From contig MVCZ01000031.1 in the NCBI GenBank assembly GCA_002049825.1, positions 1 through 7,242 on the forward strand: a DNA stretch of 7,242 bases. Direction: 5' to 3'. Every line of letters begins with the position of its first letter. Position 1 is the first letter of the stretch. This document shows, piece after piece, positions 1 through 5,283 of this stretch. The notes beneath the pieces are model-generated. The model worked only from the letters and a program-made list of their open reading frames with translations. It had not been told where the DNA came from and ran no database searches. The position numbers and the translations under genes were made by a program. Source of the stretch: Candidatus Zhuqueibacterota bacterium 4484_188 (GTDB taxonomy: Bacteria; Calditrichota; Calditrichia; RBG-13-44-9).

Positions 1-1
1 G

Positions 2-112
2 TATTTTACCGCGAATCAATCTAATATTGGGAACTATTTCCATGCTTTAAAGTGTTATGATGGAAAGGTTCTCTGTGGATTGACAATGTTAGCCATAAAA
101 TCAGAAACATAA
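2..112 (+). CDS. possible C-terminal end of an unidentified protein, cut by the window edge
   Basis: A reading frame enters from the left edge and stays open for 36 codons to a TAA at 110-112. The visible residues begin YFTANQSNIGNYFHALKCYD and end AIKSET. I do not recognise a family. An open stretch this short is not rare by chance, so the coding call is weak. If real, its stop codon adjoins the AAGG (111-114) that serves as the hicB ribosome binding site, which would make it the upstream member of the same transcription unit. Confidence 0.2.
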   Translation, partial: YFTANQSNIGNYFHALKCYDGKVLCGLTMLAIKSET

Positions 113-122
113 GGTATCCGTG

Positions 123-366
123 ATGAAGGTGAACGTGATAATTGAGAAGGACAAATATGGACATTATGCATTTTGTCCTGAATTGAAATTATGCATTTTG
201 TCCTGAATTGAAAGGATGTCATAGTCAGGGCGATTCTTTGGACGATGTGCTGGAAAATATAAAAGAGGCGGTTCAGCTTTATCTGGAAACTTTATCTTCG
301 GAGGAAAGGGATGAATATTTAAGCAGAGAAATACTGACCACTTCCCTGGAGATCAATGTTGCCTAA
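123..366 (+). pseudogene. hicB: HicB-family antitoxin (short UPF0150 type), frameshifted by a tandem duplication
   Basis: As it stands, the frame from ATG 123 stops at TGA 204-206 after 27 residues, because a 25-bp segment (163-187) is repeated immediately at 188-212. Deleting one copy in silico gives an uninterrupted 72-residue protein ending at TAA 364-366. It shows the hallmarks of a short HicB: an N-terminal strand MKVNVIIEKDKYGHYAFCPE, the motif ELKGCHSQGDSLDDVLENI, then helix KEAVQLYLE. HicB binds and neutralises the RNase toxin HicA, whose remnant overlaps the 3' end by 11 nt. This short form lacks the C-terminal DNA-binding domain of longer HicB proteins. AAGG at 111-114 is a ribosome binding site 8 nt before the ATG. 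The family call is firm. Whether the gene is dead or can revert by loss of one repeat copy is inference. Confidence 0.85.
163..212 (+). repeat. perfect 25-bp tandem duplication inside hicB
   Basis: Bases 163-187 and 188-212 are identical. Twenty-five is not a multiple of three, so the second copy shifts the hicB frame and exposes TGA at 204-206. The left boundary is sharp (162 and 187 differ), and one further matching base follows the second copy. This looks like a recent replication-slippage event, or an assembly error, because the copies show no divergence. Confidence 0.97.
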
Positions 367-505
367 ACTACCAAGACTAACAGCTGAAGAGGCAGAAAAG
401 ATGCTGCACAAAGCCGGCTTTCAAAATATTCGAAGCAGGGGGAGTCACAGGATATATCCTGAGTCGTTTCCACAGAACAACCTAAAACAAATTCAAATGA
501 AGTAA
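356..505 (+). pseudogene. hicA: HicA-family mRNA interferase toxin, C-terminally truncated
   Basis: The frame runs from ATG 356 to TAA 503-505 (49 residues). GGAG at 348-351 lies 4 nt before this ATG, and the start overlaps the hicB stop by 11 nt, as in coupled hicBA modules. Residues 1-34 match HicA: MLPKLPRLTAEEAEKML, then KAGF, then RSRGSHRIY. His31 in Gly-Ser-His is the usual catalytic residue. HicA proteins normally run to about 60-80 residues and continue with a strand carrying a P-x-H-S/P-G type motif and a C-terminal helix. Here residue 35 onward (PESFPQNNLKQIQMK) does not match that pattern, so the 3' half appears lost or replaced. The double-stranded-RNA-binding-like fold would be incomplete and RNase activity is unlikely. 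I found no missing half in the next 100 bases. Confidence 0.75.
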
Positions 506-558
506 AATCTCCTAAATGCGGCAGGCTGTTTTATCCACCTAAAAATATCCCCTGCAAA

Positions 559-589
559 AAAGGCGGTGAGATAAACACCGCCTTTCTTT
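559..589. terminator. bidirectional rho-independent terminator between converging hicBA and aldolase remnants
   Basis: AAAGGCGGTG (559-568) pairs perfectly with CACCGCCTTT (576-585) around a 7-nt loop. Read on the minus strand, the stem is followed by a run of T (the A-run 556-561), which suits termination about 30 nt after the aldolase stop. Read on the plus strand it is followed by TTTCTTT, so it can also stop readthrough from hicBA. Confidence 0.88.
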
Positions 590-618
590 GCGAATAAATC
601 ATTTAAAACCAAAACCGT

Positions 619-1477
619 TTACGCAATGGTGATTTCCTTTTCCAGGTATACATCCTGAATGGCGTGGAACAGCTTGACGCCTTCCTTCATCGGTCGCTGG
701 AATGTTTTTCTGCCGGAGATGAGTCCCATGCCGCCGGCGCGTTTGTTAATCACCGCGGTGCGCACTGCCTGGGCGAAATCGTTTTGCCCGCTGCCGCCGC
801 CGGAGTTAATCAGTCCCGCCCTGCCGTTGTAGCAGTTGAGCACCTGGTAGCGGGTTAAATCGATGGGATGGTCGCTGGTTAGTTCGGAGTAGACCTTCGG
901 ATGGGTTTTGCCGAATTTCAGGGCGTTGTAACCGCCGTTATTTTCCGGCTGCTTCTGCTTGATAATATCCGCTTCGATAGTCACACCCAAGTGATTTGCC
1001 TGCCCGGTTAAATCGGCGGACAGGTGGTAATCCACGCCATTACTTGTTGGGATAGGTTAGCAATTCATTGTGGTTCAATTTTACCAGGAAAGGAATTTTG
1101 TGGGCATATTTGCGGGCTACCGAGCCGAGAACACCCAGGGTGGAGGCAACCGCATTGCACCCGCCTTCAATGGCTAACTTTACGATATTTTCCGGGTCGA
1201 AGTAGGCAGGGTTCGGTGCAAAAGAAGCACCGGCAGAATGTTCGATTCCCTGGTCAACCGGGAGAATGGAAAGATAACCGGTTCCGGCAAGCCGCCCGGT
1301 GTTAAACAGCAGTTGCATGTTACGCATCACGTTCGGGCTGCGGTCCGACAGACCATGCACTCGGTCGACAAAATCTGCGCCCGGCAAATGTAAATCTTCC
1401 TTGGGAACGGTGGTGCATTTGTGGTTTAACAAATAATCCGCTTCGTCTCCTAAATACTCGAAAATCTGGTTTATCAT
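619..1477 (-). pseudogene. fbaB: class I fructose-bisphosphate aldolase (FbaB/DhnA type) with internal deletion and frameshift
   Basis: Two fragments together resemble FbaB, the Schiff-base class I aldolase cleaving fructose 1,6-bisphosphate to DHAP and glyceraldehyde 3-phosphate. The first (ATG 1475-1477 to TAA 1040-1042, 145 residues) includes NTGRLAGTGYLSILPVDQG and ends FLVKLNHNELLTYPNK. The second, in another frame down to the stop at 619, begins at about GVDYHLSADLTGQANHLG. It holds the likely Schiff-base lysine (IIKQK) and the phosphate-binding glycine motifs LINSGGGSG and KRAGGMGLISGRK. Compared with E. coli FbaB as I remember it (about 350 residues), roughly 67 codons between YPN and GVDY are absent. 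Only about 7 nt lie at the junction (near 1036-1045), which also shifts the frame. The missing part covers central barrel strands and the conserved WAYLRN segment. The start is set by AAGGAGT (1484-1490). High conservation on both sides suggests a recent lesion or a misassembly. Confidence 0.9.
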
Positions 1478-1483
1478 CGTTCA

Positions 1484-1490
1484 ACTCCTT
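1484..1490 (-). promoter_or_regulatory. ribosome binding site of the aldolase gene
   Basis: On the minus strand AAGGAGT ends 6 nt before the ATG at 1475-1477. This strong Shine-Dalgarno fixes the start and matches the expected FbaB N-terminus. Confidence 0.8.
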
Positions 1491-1528
1491 TTATTTTGGT
1501 TCTCTTATGCCAAATATTTACTTCAGCG

Positions 1529-1557
1529 AATATAATACAACTTTTTTCGGGGAACAA
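1529..1557 (-). promoter_or_regulatory. candidate sigma-70 type promoter for the aldolase gene
   Basis: On the minus strand, TTGTTC (1557-1552) and TATATT (1534-1529) are separated by exactly 17 nt. The -10 matches the consensus at five of six positions; the -35 matches only in its TTG. It would give an untranslated leader of roughly 45 nt. Predicted from sequence alone. Confidence 0.4.
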
Positions 1558-1638
1558 TGGTAAAGGAATCTTTGGGGGATGGGGTTACCGATGGGTGGGA
1601 GAGCAACTATTTTTTCATTGCCTGCCAGGCGGTCGGAG

Positions 1639-1798
1639 GGGCGAAGACTGCAATGACGAAGCCTGTCTGCCAAGGCAGGCAATCCCCTTATTTTGCAAAG
1701 GATTGCCTGCCTGGCAAGCCAACGGCAGACAGGCTTCTCCCGGCAAGCCGGGTTCGCAATGACTTCCTCACCCTTTAGTGAGCCGTTAGTCTTCGCCC
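1639..1798. repeat. nested inverted-repeat element (REP/MITE-like) in the intergenic stretch 1478-1896
   Basis: Several perfect repeats are stacked. The outer pair is GGGCGAAGACT (1639-1649) and its complement AGTCTTCGCCC (1788-1798). A 14-bp pair is GAAGCCTGTCTGCC (1658-1671) with GGCAGACAGGCTTC (1724-1737). A 13-bp pair is AGGCAGGCAATCC (1673-1685) with GGATTGCCTGCCT (1700-1712), with a 14-nt loop. The direct octamer GCAATGAC occurs at 1650-1657 and 1756-1763. Smaller hairpins lie at 1739-1752 (CCCGGCAAGCCGGG) and 1767-1782 (CTCAC/GTGAG). Open frames through this stretch look like by-products of the palindromes and are not called. Such elements are usually dispersed non-coding repeats; one copy alone cannot show that. 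No clear terminator was seen between 1799 and the stop codon at 1897, so this structure might serve the exporter operon's 3' end. Confidence 0.8.
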
Positions 1799-1896
1799 TG
1801 ATTTTCACCATGATTCGGTTGGGCATGGGTATTTTTCTACAGGCTGAAATAAAATGATTGGCAGCAGTTTCCAAGAAAAAAGAAAATAGAACCCGC

Positions 1897-3141
1897 TCAG
1901 GAATCGATGCGGCTGAAAATAAAGATGGCAATGAACCCGTACAATCCAGTTACCAAAACCAGAAGCAAATCCAGCCAGTGCCGGGTAATGCCAGTCTTTT
2001 TTACCCGGTACATAACCACTGTGAGCAGCAGGAAAAAAATCGAACAAACGATGAAAGTCGCTTTGGAGAGATGGAAATAGAAATTAATAAAATTGCTGCT
2101 GATGTCGCTCAGCTTTATGGTGAACGGGAAAATGTAATTTGCCGCCACACCGGCAAGCCGCTCGTCCCGTTTTTTCCAGGAGGTCCGGTAGCGATCCATT
2201 ACCCGGTATTGCCGGTCGGTTACGATTGCCTGCAGGCTGTTGGGTTTACGCAAAATAAGTACCCGGTAAAACAAATTGCCCCGAAAATACAGGATGGTGT
2301 TTTTCCGGTTATATTCCGGAAGAGGTAATTCAATAAGTTTATAGTTATCATAACTCAGCAAAAAGACCTTATTTTTTTCGGTGACGATAAGTCCGTAAAA
2401 TTCACGCAGCGGATGTTCCAGAACTTTTATCCCCTGAATTTGCAGATCGGTCGGCACATGGGTATTCCGGCAAAAAGGTTTTCCTTTTACCATTTTGATA
2501 TGAAAAAGCTGGTGTTGCGCGTCCTCCACAAAATAGCCTTCATCGAAAGGTTTCCGGGTAGTGGGATTTCCGGCAATAGAGAGAGCGGGAAACTGAAAAC
2601 CGGCTGCACGAAGCGAATCTGTGAACAGTTTACTCTTTTCCCGGTCAATCTTGTTGGTGTAGGCATTGATAAATTCCATGCGGTCTTGAATGCGGAAATA
2701 GTCTTCAGGCAGCACTATCCGCACCCTGCCCGAAGCAGACTCAAACAAAGGAAATAATTCAATTTGGGGAGAGTTTAAACCGTATGGTTTAATACGAATA
2801 AACACCTGATTTCGCCGCACTTCTTTAAGGTCGATCTTCACACCGCCAATAGAATCTGGCATCTGGTCGGTAGCAGCAAGCTGGCGGTAGTAGTTAAGCG
2901 GTAATTTCTTTTCAAATTCGTCCCGGGTGTAGGAATTCCCATGGCTGTCCAGGAACTTCATTTGGGGAATACGGTTGGTGAATTCGGTTTTTATAAACAT
3001 GAATTCCCTGGTGAGAGAGCTGTACATAACGCGGGGCACCCGGGGGCTCACATCAAATGCCATCCAGTAAAATTTGGGCAGATAAATGGCGCTCACCATA
3101 ATAGTGGCAATAAGCAAAAGAAAACGGCTAAGTTTAATCAT
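1897..3141 (-). CDS. DUF4857-like membrane-anchored protein of an ABC exporter operon
   Basis: A 414-residue protein with an N-terminal membrane helix (about residues 5-25) behind a short basic start (MIKLSR), a large polar domain (about 30-350) probably outside the cytoplasmic membrane, and two C-terminal helices (about 361-378 and 389-410). The polar domain has strand-rich segments such as EGYFVEDAQHQLFHIKMVKG, REFYGLIVTEKNKVFLLSYD and NYKLIELPLPEY, which read like beta-propeller or sheet repeats. From memory this resembles DUF4857 proteins found beside ABC-2 exporter genes in Bacteroidota; I cannot confirm that without a search. No catalytic motif is evident. Its ATG (3139-3141) overlaps the permease stop as ATGA, so the two are probably translationally coupled. 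A structural or substrate-gating partner of the transporter is inferred from context only. Confidence 0.8.
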   Translation of the reverse strand: MIKLSRFLLLIATIMVSAIYLPKFYWMAFDVSPRVPRVMYSSLTREFMFIKTEFTNRIPQMKFLDSHGNSYTRDEFEKKLPLNYYRQLAATDQMPDSIGGVKIDLKEVRRNQVFIRIKPYGLNSPQIELFPLFESASGRVRIVLPEDYFRIQDRMEFINAYTNKIDREKSKLFTDSLRAAGFQFPALSIAGNPTTRKPFDEGYFVEDAQHQLFHIKMVKGKPFCRNTHVPTDLQIQGIKVLEHPLREFYGLIVTEKNKVFLLSYDNYKLIELPLPEYNRKNTILYFRGNLFYRVLILRKPNSLQAIVTDRQYRVMDRYRTSWKKRDERLAGVAANYIFPFTIKLSDISSNFINFYFHLSKATFIVCSIFFLLLTVVMYRVKKTGITRHWLDLLLVLVTGLYGFIAIFIFSRIDS

Positions 3142-3812
3142 TGGCTCCGAACCCCCTTTCTGAAACGGATACCGGTGTAAAATAGCCCAATGTACGGCAG
3201 GAAAATCAACAGCAGAAAATAGGGTAAACTCTGCTGGTATTGATTATAAAAACGGGCAGCGTAAAAGCAGTGAACAAGTCCATAAATAATCGCTGCGTAA
3301 AGAATGCGCTTAATCCAGGAAGGTTCGATGATAATCATCGCCAGACCAAAATAAGCGGCAATACCACTCAAATACCACGGTGCAGTGGTGAAAATAATAC
3401 TACTGAGAATCTGCCACGGAAAAAAGAAGCTACTAACAATTAGCAAGAGGAATAAGGAAACAACATAAAGTAAAAGCAGGCTAAACAAACCGAGAGTAAT
3501 CATCTGAAACAACAGCGTGTTTTCTTTTACCGGTAAATGCAGGGTAAGTTTTAGTCTGTTAGAATGAATTTCCGGAACAAATTGCGCCACTGCCAGTGCT
3601 ACTCCGGCAACCAGTGGAAAGTATGTGAAAATAGAATAGAAATTATAGCCCATAAAAATAACCTGGGTCCAGAATGATGGCGCATTGACAAAGCGTAAAT
3701 CGTGGGCAAGGGTGAGAAAAATGTAGCCCAGGATGAGCAGCGAAAGAACCATCATCGAGATGTAGGTCCAGCGAATTTTGAGCCATTCTTTAAAACACAG
3801 CGAGCCGAGCAT
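3138..3812 (-). CDS. ABC-2 type transporter permease, six membrane helices
   Basis: A 224-residue, very hydrophobic protein. Helices lie at about 15-35, 50-80 (one long or two short), 102-130, 134-160, 167-186 and 192-213. The cytoplasmic N-terminal segment LCFKEWLKIRW is typical of ABC-2 permeases. The loop near 77-97, QFVPEIHSNRLKLTLHLP followed by VKE, is a polar coupling-like motif that I associate with permeases of this exporter type. It is short for an ABC-2 permease, so it probably works as a dimer or pairs with the 414-residue product downstream. The start lies 9 nt after the ATPase stop and has a strong Shine-Dalgarno. The exported substrate cannot be deduced from the sequence. Confidence 0.85.
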   Translation of the reverse strand: MLGSLCFKEWLKIRWTYISMMVLSLLILGYIFLTLAHDLRFVNAPSFWTQVIFMGYNFYSIFTYFPLVAGVALAVAQFVPEIHSNRLKLTLHLPVKENTLLFQMITLGLFSLLLLYVVSLFLLLIVSSFFFPWQILSSIIFTTAPWYLSGIAAYFGLAMIIIEPSWIKRILYAAIIYGLVHCFYAARFYNQYQQSLPYFLLLIFLPYIGLFYTGIRFRKGVRSQ

Positions 3813-3813
3813 T

Positions 3814-3822
3814 CAACCTCCT
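3814..3822 (-). promoter_or_regulatory. strong Shine-Dalgarno of the permease gene, touching the ATPase stop codon
   Basis: On the minus strand AAGGAGGTT (3822-3814) precedes the permease ATG (3810-3812) by about 1-5 nt, depending on which bases pair. Its first A is the last base of the ATPase TAA (3822-3824). Stop and ribosome binding site therefore adjoin, favouring coupled translation of ATPase and permease. Confidence 0.75.
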
Positions 3823-4709
3823 TAATATTTTCCGGTTAATCCGATAAAAGCGCTTTCCAGGGACATGGGAATCTCCTGTAAATCGACGAATTGAATTTGT
3901 TTTGAGCGAAGATAGTTTTCTATTTCTGCGCGTGCGGCAAACGTGTAAACAGTTGCATGGTTTTTGATGATGTCGAAATTTTTAATTATTTCATCTTTAT
4001 GTAATTCGGGCGGGGAATTTCGAAACTCAAACCGGTACTGCTTAAAAGAGTCCATAAATTTTTTGGGCGACATGGAAAGCAGAATGCTACGGTAATCGAG
4101 CACCACCATATCATCAATCAGGCGCTCCATATCCTGAATGATGTGCGACGTAACAAATATTGTTTTGCGTTCCGCCTTGGCATATTCGGAAAGATAGTCG
4201 ATAAAAAGCTGCCGGTACCCCGGATCGAGTCCCATAGAATAATCATCCAGGATCATCAGTTCGGGGTCTTGCGCCAGGATAAGACCCAGCGCCACCTGGG
4301 AGCGCTGCCCGCAGGACATCTTGGAGATTTTCTGTTTCTGACTGATCTCCAGTTTTTTCATCAGCTCATAGTACGGCTCTTTTTTCCAGTCAGGATAAAA
4401 TGCCGAGTAAAATTTCTCGATCTGAAAGATATTCATGAAACTGTACTGGATGTGTCCCTCCATCAGAAAACCGATTTTTGCTTTAGTGGGCGGCGACAAT
4501 GCCTGGGTGTTCTCGCCAAAAATCAAACATTCTCCTCCGGTAGGCTGCAGGAATCCGTTCAGGATGTTTATGGTGGTGGTTTTGCCGGTACCGTTCTTGC
4601 CCAGCAAACCGAAAATACTGCCCCGCTTTACGGTAAAATTCATATTTTCGAAAACCAGTTTCGCACCGTAATAATGGGTCAGGTTTTTACATTGAATAAC
4701 TTCTTCCAT
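3822..4709 (-). CDS. ABC transporter ATP-binding protein with non-consensus catalytic motifs
   Basis: A 295-residue cytoplasmic ATPase that would drive the permease encoded just downstream. Walker A is GKNGTGKT (37-44), preceded by aromatic A-loop residues Tyr13/Tyr14. The Q-loop position appears to hold Glu84 (FLMEG). The signature is MSCGQ (131-135) instead of LSGGQ. Walker B is LMILDD (151-156), so Asp156 stands where the catalytic Glu is normally found. The D-loop is GLD (160-162) and the H-loop His is 189 (VTSHI). Residues from about 215 form a C-terminal extension typical of ABC-2 exporter ATPases. Asp for Glu generally slows hydrolysis in this superfamily, but an intact gene with good Walker A and H-loop argues for a functional protein. 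The start ATG at 4707-4709 has only a weak GGA upstream. It is the first gene of a three-gene operon. Confidence 0.93.
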   Translation of the reverse strand: MEEVIQCKNLTHYYGAKLVFENMNFTVKRGSIFGLLGKNGTGKTTTINILNGFLQPTGGECLIFGENTQALSPPTKAKIGFLMEGHIQYSFMNIFQIEKFYSAFYPDWKKEPYYELMKKLEISQKQKISKMSCGQRSQVALGLILAQDPELMILDDYSMGLDPGYRQLFIDYLSEYAKAERKTIFVTSHIIQDMERLIDDMVVLDYRSILLSMSPKKFMDSFKQYRFEFRNSPPELHKDEIIKNFDIIKNHATVYTFAARAEIENYLRSKQIQFVDLQEIPMSLESAFIGLTGKY

Positions 4710-4824
4710 TGGGAATCCAATTCTGTTTTGGTTTTTAATGAAAAAAACAAGTCGCAGTGCAATAAGGTCATTTTTTTATTGTTTTCTTTAATTTCACATG
4801 CATAAGACCTTTTTTCGATTTATA

Positions 4825-4852
4825 ATTATAATACTGTTTAACACCGTTTCAT
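4825..4852 (-). promoter_or_regulatory. candidate sigma-70 type promoter of the exporter operon
   Basis: On the minus strand TATAAT (4830-4825) matches the -10 consensus fully. ATGAAA (4852-4847) matches the -35 at four of six positions, with a 16-nt spacer. The leader to the ATPase start would be about 110 nt and very AT-rich. It contains AAGGTC/GACCTT (complementary hexamers at 4764-4769 and 4806-4811) and a T-run just before the gene. AT-rich sequence produces such matches easily. Confidence 0.4.
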
Positions 4853-4859
4853 CCGTATT

Positions 4860-5219
4860 CTTGTGCGGTTTTTAATAAAACGAACTACTAAATGTGCTAT
4901 TTTCCAAATAATGAAGATATTTTGTTGACCAGTCCGCAATCTCATACTGAACTTACGGTCAAAACAGTACAAACCTAAACACGGGAGGAAATTTAGGAGG
5001 ATGTCATTTCGTCAATTCTCCGGGGGATTCTTTAATCAATCTGCCTGTCGCTGGCAGGTGATATAATTTTCAAAACCGGGAATTTCCTGTCTGCCCCGTT
5101 CCGGGACGGAGCGGCACGTAATCTGCGAAATACCCGTCCTAACGGAATAACCGTGAAGGGCAGAAATGAACACCCATCAGAAAAGGCATACCGGTCCAAT
5201 AAACATTAGCAAAACAGTT
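4860..5219. other. gene-free intergenic stretch between the exporter promoter and the phosphorylase 3' end
   Basis: I see no credible gene here on either strand. CCTAAA (4974-4979) and TTTAGG (4992-4997) form a hairpin with a GGGAGG-containing loop, followed directly by AGGAGG and an ATG at 5001. That frame encodes only 21 residues, and the AGGAGG touches its start codon. A hairpin with CTGCC/GGCAG (5041-5045/5053-5057), extended by ATCA/TGAT, spans 5034-5062. A small one, CCGT-TCCGGG-ACGG, lies at 5096-5109. CCTGTCTGCC at 5086-5095 is also a word in the nested repeat at 1639-1798, which hints at a decayed relative of it. Confidence 0.5.
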
Positions 5220-5249
5220 CCGTTTGCCTGAATTTATCCGGCAAAACGG
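5209..5249 (-). terminator. possible terminator downstream of the pyrimidine phosphorylase gene
   Basis: On the minus strand CCGTTTTGCC (5249-5240) can pair with GGCAAACGG (5228-5220), with one bulged base and an 11-nt loop. The following bases, AACTGTTTTGC, contain only a short T-run. It lies about 35 nt past the stop codon at 5284. Position and stem fit a terminator; the poor T-tract keeps confidence moderate. Confidence 0.5.
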
Positions 5250-5283
5250 TTGCGGCACACGCTCCAATCTCAATGTCCCGCAA

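Noticed and set aside
80..85. Perfect TTGACA -35 hexamer upstream of hicB
   Set aside because: No acceptable -10 hexamer occurs 15-19 nt downstream, so I do not call a promoter.
1496..1931. Open frames on both strands across the intergenic repeat (1496-1762 plus, 1518-1931 minus)
   Set aside because: They run through palindromic repeat sequence, overlap each other and the exporter gene end, and give low-complexity protein with no family likeness.
1858..2328. 156-codon frame on the plus strand
   Set aside because: Antisense to the 414-residue exporter protein, whose start, topology and operon overlap are convincing.
4143..4805. 220-codon open frame on the plus strand opposite the ATPase gene
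   Set aside because: It lies antisense to a clear ABC ATPase with all motifs in order and its translation resembles no family; it is a shadow frame.
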